This document shows, piece after piece, positions 36,470 to 41,557 of a DNA stretch of 41,557 nt. Location of the stretch: contig JADHMX010000007.1 of assembly GCA_016779825.1 (NCBI GenBank), positions 1-41,557 of the forward strand, read 5' to 3'. Source of the stretch: Synechococcus sp. BS301-5m-G53 (GTDB lineage: Bacteria > Cyanobacteriota > Cyanobacteriia > PCC-6307 > Cyanobiaceae). The translations under genes were made by a program, and so were the position numbers. Each line of letters begins with the position of its first letter. Positions within the stretch are counted from its first letter, which is position 1. The notes under the pieces were generated by a model. It was not told the origin of the DNA. It saw only the letters and a program-made list of their open reading frames with translations, and made no database searches.

Positions 36470-36716
36470 TCTCGGGGCACCAGCCGATTTCCTTCTCCAG
36501 CCGCTGCATCCACTGGTGGCAGCGGTGATCGAGGTGGGCTCCCTGAGGGAGCAGGTGTTGGTGCCGTCCGCAGGCCGGCTGGGTCATCCCTGCTTCTCCA
36601 ATGGTGTGCTGAAAGTGCTGGCAGGTGAGGCACACCATGAGGGAGCGGCTGGGTCGAAGCAGCCCTGATCCCATGGGCGGCCAGCTGCTGGGTGGCGGAG
36701 CATTGACGAGGGACAT
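36462..36716 (-). CDS. Small Cys/His-rich protein
   Basis: About 84 residues, or fewer if translation begins at an internal ATG (36674 or 36638). The last 55 residues are compact and rich in Cys and His: CLTCQHFQH, then AGMTQPACGRHQHLLPQG, AHLDHRCHQWMQRL and WCPE at the end. Five Cys and several His in CxxC, CxxH and HxxxC spacing suggest a metal- or iron-sulfur-binding small protein. The N-terminal 25 residues look disordered and may be untranslated. Real coding is supported by the spacing pattern. It is divergent to the small gene at 36808 and overlaps the BASS gene tail. Family not recognised. Confidence 0.68.
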   Translation of the reverse strand: MSLVNAPPPSSWPPMGSGLLRPSRSLMVCLTCQHFQHTIGEAGMTQPACGRHQHLLPQGAHLDHRCHQWMQRLEKEIGWCPEIT

Positions 36717-36717
36717 G

Positions 36718-36803
36718 TTGAGGAGAATGGTAGTTATGTACTAGTCAAAAAGTCCCTCGCTGTCAATTCGTTGATGCTGGTGCACAGGTTTTGAGGAGAA
36801 TGG
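36718..36803. repeat. 13-bp direct repeat flanking a divergent promoter region
   Basis: TTGAGGAGAATGG occurs at 36718-36730 and again at 36791-36803, 73 bases apart start to start. The second copy includes the purine-rich ribosome site of the gene at 36808, the first lies just before the opposite-strand start at 36716. The repeat may be incidental or may mark a duplicated leader. Confidence 0.7.
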
Positions 36804-36807
36804 GGGC

Positions 36808-37005
36808 ATGAGCGAGTCCCGCCCCACCCTCCAGTTCGATTTGGATCTCGAAGCTGTGCGCCTGCTCCACCGGTCTGTGAGCTTTCATCTGGAGAAATGG
36901 CCCGGGGGGGCGGATCCGCGGGAGCAGGAGGCGCTGCAAGCAATGAAGACCTTGCTCACGGCAGCCTTGCTGGAGTTCAGCCTCGATCAAGATGCTCAGC
37001 GTTGA
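36808..37005 (+). CDS. Small hypothetical protein
   Basis: A 65-residue acidic helical protein beginning MSESRPTLQFDLDLEAVRLL. It has two predicted amphipathic helices, VRLLHRSVSFHLEKWPG and QEALQAMKTLLTAALLEFSLD. A GGAGAA ribosome site lies 10 bases before the ATG. No membrane segment or Cys. The organisation suggests a small protein-binding domain. Not recognised. It is likely transcribed from the region at 36717-36807 divergent to the Cys/His protein, and a tiny membrane-protein gene lies downstream at 37142. Confidence 0.72.
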   Translation: MSESRPTLQFDLDLEAVRLLHRSVSFHLEKWPGGADPREQEALQAMKTLLTAALLEFSLDQDAQR

Positions 37006-37141
37006 AGCCTGCCTCCTTCACGCCTCTTCATGGAAGCAGCGACAGCGATCCATTGACGACCTACAACGCCATCAGTGGTTGGGAAGACCATGGAGCAACA
37101 GCAGTCTTCGTCTCTGAGTTACCACTTGAGCCGTTGAACCC

Positions 37142-37294
37142 GTGGGTTGGTTGATCGCCATTGCCATCGTTTTGTCGTTGTCCTGGTTGGGATGGCGCTG
37201 GAATCAGTTCGAGTGTGCGGAGGATCGCTTCATCAGCGGTCGCTTGGTGAAGCGCTTGCGTCGTCATTCACGGCGACGCAAGCACCATCACTGA
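37142..37294 (+). CDS. 50-residue single-span membrane protein (GTG start)
   Basis: A GTG-initiated frame bounded by a stop at 37127-37129 and TGA at 37292-37294. It encodes one hydrophobic segment, GWLIAIAIVLSLSWLGW, followed by WNQFECAEDRFISG, and a strongly basic tail (RLVKRLRRHSRRRKHHH). The arrangement, membrane segment then charged tail, is that of a real small membrane protein. Its end overlaps the convergent cupin-like gene by seven bases. No other start is available in this frame. Function unknown. Confidence 0.6.
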   Translation: MGWLIAIAIVLSLSWLGWRWNQFECAEDRFISGRLVKRLRRHSRRRKHHH

Positions 37295-37782
37295 GCATCG
37301 TGGTCTCTGCAGATGTGCCCGTCTTTCCAGCTCCAGATCCATGGAACGGATGCCTTTGCCTTGCGTAGATCGTCTCGTTCTTCAAGCCGTACGGGAATGA
37401 ATTCCGTTCCGTAATCAAATCCCTGATCACGCATGGACTGGTTCAGAACCAGACTTCCTTCGTTGCTGGACACCGATCGGTGGTAGGTGCCGATGGGGAT
37501 TTGAAGAGCACCCATCGCTCGGATCAAATGAATGATGTGATGGGGATGATCCCAGGCTGGATTGAGCAGCGTGAAGGTCCGAGCCCCCTCCAGCACAAGG
37601 TTGTTGTCCACCTGATGACGGTGCACGTAGTACTGCTCTGACCCGTCTTGATCGGGGGGGGATGTGGCGGTGCCATGGTGAGCGACCACATCGGTGCCAT
37701 TGCTCCCGGGCACCCCAGCGTCAAAGAAGGTTACCGATGGGGTTTCTCGGAAGACATGAATCGGTATGAAGTGAAGTCTCAC
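37288..37782 (-). CDS. Cupin-like protein
   Basis: A 164-residue beta-rich protein with a GTG start at 37782. The segment EQYYVHRHQVDNNLVLEGARTFTLLNPAWDHPHHIIHL has the strand and turn rhythm of a cupin, with several His residues that could bind a metal. The C-terminal part (GFDYGTEFIPVRLEERDD) is charged. No signal peptide. It is the third minus-strand gene after the 60-residue protein and OsmC, 61 bases downstream of OsmC, so co-expression is possible. The cupin assignment is by pattern only; it might instead be another double-stranded beta-helix family. Confidence 0.65.
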   Translation of the reverse strand: MRLHFIPIHVFRETPSVTFFDAGVPGSNGTDVVAHHGTATSPPDQDGSEQYYVHRHQVDNNLVLEGARTFTLLNPAWDHPHHIIHLIRAMGALQIPIGTYHRSVSSNEGSLVLNQSMRDQGFDYGTEFIPVRLEERDDLRKAKASVPWIWSWKDGHICRDHDAQ

Positions 37783-37843
37783 CGTGCCCCCTTGAGTTGT
37801 TCTTATTCCTGCTCTAAATCCGCCCTTGGCGAACAGCCAATGA

Positions 37844-38245
37844 TCAGCACCAGATCAAATCAATCGTCATGGATGGCTCCAAATTACGTTTCACAGGGCA
37901 GTCATTCACAACACGCTTGAACAACTGAACCTGCTCCTCCGATAACCCCCGGGGGAGGGTGATCCAGACACGGAGAGTATCGATCTTTCGGGGCCCGGTT
38001 TGGCTCATGATTTTTTCCACCGATGCTTCGGCATCTGTGACTGTCCAGTTTCGACGTTTGGCCGTGATTCCCATCACGGTCAAGACGCAGGTTCCCAGAG
38101 CAGTGGCCAACAAATCTGTTGGTGAAAAGCTTTCCCCCCGACCGTCATGATCAGGCGGTGCATCGGTTTGCAACGCAACGCGCGAAGGCTCATGTTCTGC
38201 TGTGCAATGCAGATCGCCGGTGTAGCGACAGGACATGCGCGTCAT
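37844..38245 (-). CDS. OsmC/Ohr family peroxide-defence protein
   Basis: A 133-residue protein of the OsmC family, cysteine-based hydroperoxide reductases. The reactive Cys motif occurs in LLATALGTCVLTVMG (near residues 48-62) and the second Cys in VVNDCPVKRNL near residue 118. The N-terminal strands (SCRYTGDLHCTAEHEPS) and the ESFSPTDLLATA helix are typical. ATG at 38245 is preferred to a longer frame; MSCRYTG at 38236 is an alternative. OsmC proteins act in the cytoplasm as dimers against organic peroxides or as osmotic-stress proteins. It is 17 bases downstream of the 60-residue gene. Confidence 0.9.
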   Translation of the reverse strand: MTRMSCRYTGDLHCTAEHEPSRVALQTDAPPDHDGRGESFSPTDLLATALGTCVLTVMGITAKRRNWTVTDAEASVEKIMSQTGPRKIDTLRVWITLPRGLSEEQVQLFKRVVNDCPVKRNLEPSMTIDLIWC

Positions 38246-38262
38246 CCGAGCTCTTCCCTGGA

Positions 38263-38445
38263 TCAGGCCAAGGGCATGCGGCAACCCAGTTGAATGGTGC
38301 CGTCATCGACCAGCCGGCCGAGCCGTTGCGCCACAGCCTCCTCGGTCCGGCTGAACTGATCTTGCTTGGCGGTAACCCAGGCCATCTCGCCGTTGGTGAT
38401 CACCCCGGTGGACATGGCTTCGAGAAAAAGTTCTCCGAGCGTCAT
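38263..38445 (-). CDS. Small hypothetical protein upstream of osmC
   Basis: A 60-residue protein with two predicted helices: MTLGELFLEAMSTGVITNGEMAWV and QFSRTEEAVAQRLGRLVDDG. The second half is well patterned and ends TIQLGCRMPLA. It resembles the small cyanobacterial proteins annotated only as conserved hypothetical. ATG at 38445. The gene lies 17 bases before the OsmC start on the same strand, so the two are probably co-transcribed. No membrane segment. Confidence 0.68.
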   Translation of the reverse strand: MTLGELFLEAMSTGVITNGEMAWVTAKQDQFSRTEEAVAQRLGRLVDDGTIQLGCRMPLA

Positions 38446-38502
38446 GGCATTGATGCGGTTGGGATCACGTTGATGGGCCCCTACTGGGGGTGCATGACCT
38501 CC

Positions 38503-39078
38503 TCACCTTTCTTCATGGCCAAGGATCTGAAGGGCCCGGTTGATTTGATCGTTGGGGCGGGCGTCTGCGGGATTGAGGTGGAACAAGCTGGTGAATCCCT
38601 CGGTTACGTCAGGCCTGTCAGGGGGGGTGGCCAACCTTTGGTGCATCGCACGAATCACCCTTTCTGGAACCTGGCGTTGACGGGACCGATTCCAGGCCAA
38701 GCACTGGTCCAACGGTGTCTGAAGCCACCAGCCGGTCCATTGCAATTGCCTCTCCTCCAGCTCTCTGTGCATCAACCGTTGGCGCCAGCTGAGATGCGCG
38801 TGGGTGGCATCCACAAGCACGTTCTCGCCAGCGGCAAGGGCGCATTCGATCGCCCTATGCAGAAGCGGCTCCAGTTCGGCCCAGGGGCCCTGAACCTCAG
38901 AATTCCCCCACAGCTGGGCCCTCAGTGCATCGCTGGAGATCACCCGTGCATGGAGCAAAGGAGCGAGGATCGCGGCGAGGGTTGACTTTCCACTGCTCGG
39001 GGGACCGATCAACAAATGACCCTGTTGCGTTCCTTCAGGCAACGAAGCGTTTGTAGAGCCACCGCACCAGTCCACCAA
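38503..39078 (-). CDS. P-loop kinase-like ATPase
   Basis: About 191 residues with a Walker A motif LLIGPPSSGKSTLAAIL near residues 22-38, then ISSDALRAQLWG, and a Walker-B-like ENVLVDATHAHLSWRQR. This pattern fits the AAA_33/zeta-toxin-like family of small kinases acting on sugars, nucleotides or RNA 5' ends. The frame opens with TTG at 39078 or GTG at 39075; both overlap the NTF2-like gene by about 40 bases, and a start nearer 39042 (TTG) is possible, so the N-terminus is uncertain. Substrate unknown. No toxin-antitoxin partner is seen next to it. Confidence 0.8.
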   Translation of the reverse strand: MVDWCGGSTNASLPEGTQQGHLLIGPPSSGKSTLAAILAPLLHARVISSDALRAQLWGNSEVQGPWAELEPLLHRAIECALAAGENVLVDATHAHLSWRQRLMHRELEERQLQWTGWWLQTPLDQCLAWNRSRQRQVPERVIRAMHQRLATPPDRPDVTEGFTSLFHLNPADARPNDQINRALQILGHEER

Positions 39079-39484
39079 TCACGGGCACCGGAGCAAACGT
39101 GGGGCCGACAAAATCGAAGTAATCGCGGTGGTCTCCGATCTTTCCATCTGGATTGAAGCTGAGTCGGGTCGCTCCCGGGTAGATGAACTCAATTCCTTTG
39201 ATCTTGAGGCCCATGCGCCATTCAACAAAGGCTGTTTCACCATTCACCACCACCGACTCCGTTTCCAGGAAAACGTCATCACAGCGCTGCATCAGACCGT
39301 CCTGGGCAAGGATGTAGGCGTCGATCCCCTGCCGTTCCTGGGTTGGATCGGTGAAATGCACGTCGTCGGCGTAGACGGCCTTCCATTGCGCAGCTGTGGG
39401 GCCGGGAGTGCCGTACGGCTTGGTGAACAAGGCACGGATCTGATCTGCGTTCAGCAAAGGTTGAAATGTTTGTGATGCTGTCAT
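39035..39484 (-). CDS. NTF2-like (SnoaL-type) protein
   Basis: A 149-residue protein of the NTF2-like superfamily, a cone-shaped alpha+beta fold that binds small hydrophobic ligands. It shows AAQWKAVYADDVHFTDP and MGLKIKGIEFIYPGATRLSFNPDGKIGDHRDYFDF, which match the SnoaL/limonene-epoxide-hydrolase pattern. The C-terminal GGLVRWLYKRFVA is amphipathic. ATG at 39484 overlaps the stop of the DUF481 gene upstream by one base (TGATG), so it belongs to the same operon. Activity unknown; homologues include isomerases, hydrolases and non-enzymatic binding proteins. Confidence 0.85.
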   Translation of the reverse strand: MTASQTFQPLLNADQIRALFTKPYGTPGPTAAQWKAVYADDVHFTDPTQERQGIDAYILAQDGLMQRCDDVFLETESVVVNGETAFVEWRMGLKIKGIEFIYPGATRLSFNPDGKIGDHRDYFDFVGPTFAPVPVIGGLVRWLYKRFVA

Positions 39485-40383
39485 CAGAACTCAGTGCCCA
39501 CCTGAGCTGAGATTGTGCTGCTCACTTCTGGTTTACTCATGCTGTTGTAGACCGATTGATACCGCAATGTTGTGAACAACTTGCTGCCTTTTACAGGATA
39601 ATAGCGGATATCAGTAGTGAACGTGTTCGTGGGTTTTACCTCTGTGGCAAAGACTGGTGTGAACTTGTTGTTAAGGTCGAATTGAAGGGATGGAATTGGA
39701 TTCCAGCGCAGATTCGCGATGATGCTTCCGCCTCCATAAGTATTGCCGCAATATGTATCACTTGAACAGCCCTTCCCGCCTCCCTGCCATTTGGCCGTAG
39801 GCCCCACGGACAACTTGAATTCTGTAGTTTCAGATTCGATCAATGGGTATGCCAAGCCAAAAGTTTGATCGACATTGTTCACCCCTACAGTATTTGTTCC
39901 ATTGTATTGGTAATTGGTTTCAGCAAATAAATCGAATTTAGATGCTAAAGGCTTATCGTATCGGATTTGCGCAGATCCTTTTTCAGTCTCAAATTTTCGT
40001 GGTTCACCTGATTTCTTGGACTGCTTGGAATTGAAACTGCCACTCATGGACAGGCTCTGGTTTTCATCCTCAAAGCGTGTTTTTCCGGTTAAGTTTAACG
40101 TCAAATCTGTGTCGCCATCTTTATCGTTGCCGACCAAGCCTGCTGAGACTGAGCTTTTCCATAAAGGTTTCGGCTGGGGTGGTTTGAGCTCATTTGCAGT
40201 AAGTTCAAGCCTCCCCAGCTGGGGGTGGTCGATAACTGTGACTCCGTTATCCGAGCTGCGCTCGAGCAGTTCACCGTGAATGGTGTCGCCGTTTCGGAGG
40301 GTCAAGGTGACAGTCTCGGCCCAGCTTGCGCTGGCGAAAAGTCCAAAGGACAGGAAGCCAAAAGTTGTGAAAAAAAATTTCAT
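39484..40383 (-). CDS. DUF481-family putative outer-membrane protein
   Basis: A 299-residue protein with an N-terminal signal peptide (MKFFFTTFGFLSFGLFASASWA) and a domain of alternating short beta strands typical of the DUF481 family, which in other bacteria includes salt-stress-induced outer-membrane beta-barrels. An N-terminal strand pair (VTLTLRNGDTIHGELLER) resembles an Sm-like stalk; the rest reads as amphipathic strands with aromatic girdles, ending in a terminal Phe (SAQVGTEF), the signal for BAM-dependent insertion. A Cys pair in GCSSDTYCG could form a disulfide. Codon use looks AT-richer than neighbours, suggesting lateral gain or unusual expression. It follows a 41-residue membrane peptide gene by four bases. 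Confidence 0.85.
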   Translation of the reverse strand: MKFFFTTFGFLSFGLFASASWAETVTLTLRNGDTIHGELLERSSDNGVTVIDHPQLGRLELTANELKPPQPKPLWKSSVSAGLVGNDKDGDTDLTLNLTGKTRFEDENQSLSMSGSFNSKQSKKSGEPRKFETEKGSAQIRYDKPLASKFDLFAETNYQYNGTNTVGVNNVDQTFGLAYPLIESETTEFKLSVGPTAKWQGGGKGCSSDTYCGNTYGGGSIIANLRWNPIPSLQFDLNNKFTPVFATEVKPTNTFTTDIRYYPVKGSKLFTTLRYQSVYNSMSKPEVSSTISAQVGTEF

Positions 40384-40387
40384 GAGG

Positions 40388-40513
40388 TCAATTAAAGAAT
40401 CCTTTGGACTGAAGCCAAATGCCGATGGCGAGTAGTGGCCCGAAGCCTGCGATCAACACGGTGACCTTCAGGCGCAGCGGTGACACCTGAGGTTTGGTCT
40501 GTCGAAGAGGCAT
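40388..40513 (-). CDS. 41-residue single-span membrane protein
   Basis: ATG at 40513, TGA at 40388-40390. The basic N-terminus MPLRQTKPQVSPLRLK is followed by one membrane span, VTVLIAGFGPLLAIGIWLQ, and a short tail (SKGFFN). It begins just before the DUF481 gene, whose start is four bases after its stop, so the two are very probably one operon. The size and topology resemble small thylakoid or envelope subunits, but I do not recognise a family. No Cys or enzymatic motif. Its preservation next to an outer-membrane protein hints at a shared envelope role. Confidence 0.65.
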   Translation of the reverse strand: MPLRQTKPQVSPLRLKVTVLIAGFGPLLAIGIWLQSKGFFN

Positions 40514-40552
40514 GGAGGGACTAAAACCACTCCAAATTTAGGGGGTCGATCT

Positions 40553-40576
40553 GTTGTCGCCTGTGCAGATGACAAC
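40553..40576. other. Inverted repeat upstream of the DUF481 operon
   Basis: GTTGTC (40553-40558) and GACAAC (40571-40576) form perfect 6-bp arms around a 12-base spacer, between the 98-residue gene and the 41-residue gene. There is no following T-run, so it is not a typical terminator; an operator or leader hairpin is possible. Confidence 0.3.
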
Positions 40577-40591
40577 TAATTCGAGCACCGC

Positions 40592-40888
40592 TTAAAGCTC
40601 GTACTCCTCTTCAAACTGCTCAATCAGACCCTTGTAGAGCGCCAGCAGGCCCTCGGTTTCTTCGCAGAAACCGTCCGTTGTGTACTTCGCGATCAGATTC
40701 ACCACGGCGCTGCGGATTTGTGTGAAAGCGCCGAGATACTCACCCTGGATGTCCTCATCGCGGATGTCATTGATCAGCGCGCCCACCAACTCAATCTTCC
40801 GCTTGGCAGCGGCCATCTCCGCTTCCATCTCTTTGTTGAGCTTGCGGCGTTTCTTCGGCATCCCCTCAACCGGTTCAATCAGCGACAT
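40592..40888 (-). CDS. Small charged hypothetical protein
   Basis: A 98-residue soluble helical protein. The N-terminal third is a basic coiled-coil-like stretch (MPKKRRKLNKEMEAEMAAAKRK), and the rest contains DIRDEDIQGEYLGAFTQIRSAVVNLIAKY and an acidic end (GLIEQFEEEYEL). This charge split suggests a protein- or nucleic-acid-binding adaptor. ATG at 40888; it is divergent to the small membrane protein gene at 40959 across 70 bases. Not recognised. Confidence 0.72.
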   Translation of the reverse strand: MSLIEPVEGMPKKRRKLNKEMEAEMAAAKRKIELVGALINDIRDEDIQGEYLGAFTQIRSAVVNLIAKYTTDGFCEETEGLLALYKGLIEQFEEEYEL

Positions 40889-40958
40889 TACGGGAGCCGC
40901 AGGCCTTCCTCGTTCGAGCGGCTTCCCCTAGCGTCGGATTCGCTCGACCCATGGCCTT

Positions 40959-41189
40959 GTGAATCGGACCTTTCGCGGTGTTGCCTACGTGTCCGTCTGG
41001 GTGGTGATCTGGGGAACGGTGGCGTCCCTGATGGACTGGATGCTGCTGACGGGCGAGGTCTACGAAACGGCCAGCTCTGGACAGGCGGTGACGTTCATCG
41101 CCTACGGGGCCGCAACAGTGGTGTTGGCCACGCGGTTCTCGGGGCGTTTTCTTGCAGACGCCGATTCAGAGGCTCCGGATCAGGAGTGA
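40959..41189 (+). CDS. Small two-span membrane protein
   Basis: A 76-residue protein starting with GTG at 40959. Two membrane segments are seen: VAYVSVWVVIWGTVASLMDWMLL (about 8-30) and VTFIAYGAATVVLATRFSG (about 44-62), followed by an acidic tail (DADSEAPDQE). It shares its promoter region with the divergent 98-residue gene and overlaps the convergent TauE/SafE gene by 24 bases. Not recognised; similar short two-span proteins occur in marine Synechococcus. Confidence 0.72.
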   Translation: MNRTFRGVAYVSVWVVIWGTVASLMDWMLLTGEVYETASSGQAVTFIAYGAATVVLATRFSGRFLADADSEAPDQE

Positions 41190-41557
41190 TCCGCCCATCA
41201 GCAGCGCCAGGATCTCGAAGGCTTGCTTGACCAGGCGGCTTCCTTTCACCAGGGAATAGTGCGCCCCCAGAAAGCCTCCGATCAGTGATCCGACAACGAG
41301 AGCGGGAAGCCAGTCCCAACGGATTTCACCGCTCAATCCCAGCACCAGCGCCCCGGTGCCATTCCACCCCAGACCCACCAGCACCAGGGTGTGGGCGACG
41401 GCTCTGGCATAGCTCAGCCCGAACCAGCGCACCAGCCACAGAGTGACAAACAAACCTGTGCCAGAGGTGAGTGAGCCGTTGAGGATTCCAATGAGGAACA
41501 GCCCGCAGGCTCCAACGGCAATGGTCGGGGCTGTCAGCGGACGGGGCTGGTCCGTCG
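41166..41557 (-). CDS. TauE/SafE sulfite-exporter family permease (partial)
   Basis: The C-terminal portion (about 129 codons visible) of a TauE/SafE-family permease; the frame stays open to the window edge, so the gene continues beyond. The visible part has the second family repeat, GILNGSLTSGTGLFVTLW, then ARAVAHTLVLVGLGWNGTGALVLG, a loop IRWDWLPALVVGSLIGGFLGAHY, and the C-terminal segment FEILALLMGGSLLIRSL. Members export sulfite, sulfoacetate or other organosulfur anions; the substrate here is unknown. Confidence 0.85.
   Translation of the reverse strand, partial: TDQPRPLTAPTIAVGACGLFLIGILNGSLTSGTGLFVTLWLVRWFGLSYARAVAHTLVLVGLGWNGTGALVLGLSGEIRWDWLPALVVGSLIGGFLGAHYSLVKGSRLVKQAFEILALLMGGSLLIRSL

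Overview
The window is GC-rich chromosomal DNA from a marine picocyanobacterium, most probably a Synechococcus of the marine clade. The evidence is a complete psbA (D1), adjacent plastocyanin (petE) and cytochrome c6 (petJ) genes, ndhD, a Ycf51 homologue, a cyanobacterial TamB/TIC236-type protein, a Nif11-domain protein, several cyanobacteria-restricted small families (DUF1824, DUF2605, DUF4332), and very tight gene packing. No strain can be named from the sequence alone. I saw no rRNA, tRNA, CRISPR array, transposase or integrase, and no gene-free stretch reaches 300 bases; the longest is about 267 bases at 29446-29712.

Region by region: 1-2.65 kb is clpB (minus). 2.77-4.4 kb has a small orphan gene, then petJ followed by a Nif11-domain gene and two unknown genes on the minus strand. 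4.4-9.3 kb is a minus-strand series: glgB, and hemE - SDR epimerase - petE. 9.3-12.8 kb holds five minus-strand genes (DUF3887-like secreted protein, CocE/NonD hydrolase, secreted small protein, DUF4332, Ycf51). 12.9-20.5 kb is a plus-strand run: TamB-like giant, ROK kinase, proA, folB, small lipase-like hydrolase. 20.5-28.5 kb is minus: oligopeptidase A, ndhD, thrB, glk, DUF1824, thrS. 28.5-32.8 kb has DUF2605 (plus), a secreted phage-type muramidase, then a packed minus series CDF transporter - unknown - Gly/Arg-repeat protein with a ribbon-helix-helix-like core - trpS. 32.9-35.5 kb has a DUF697 pseudo-GTPase and psbA (plus). 35.5-41.6 kb is more accessory in character: BASS transporter, small orphan genes, cupin-like and OsmC proteins, P-loop kinase, NTF2-like protein, DUF481 outer-membrane protein with a 41-residue membrane peptide upstream, and a TauE/SafE permease cut by the window edge.

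Functionally the window combines photosynthetic electron transfer (D1, plastocyanin, cytochrome c6, NDH-1 subunit D4), tetrapyrrole synthesis (HemE), glycogen branching and hexose phosphorylation (GlgB, Glk, ROK), amino-acid and folate synthesis (ProA, ThrB, FolB), translation (ThrS, TrpS), proteostasis (ClpB, PrlC) and envelope biogenesis (TamB, DUF481, muramidase). Start codons overlapping the preceding stop and convergent genes whose 3' ends overlap are frequent. I found no convincing complete new system. The best leads are the petJ-Nif11 locus with its 15-bp tandem repeats, the ribbon-helix-helix/RGG-type protein, the pseudo-GTPase beside psbA, the secreted muramidase, and two membrane micro-proteins of 50 and 41 residues.
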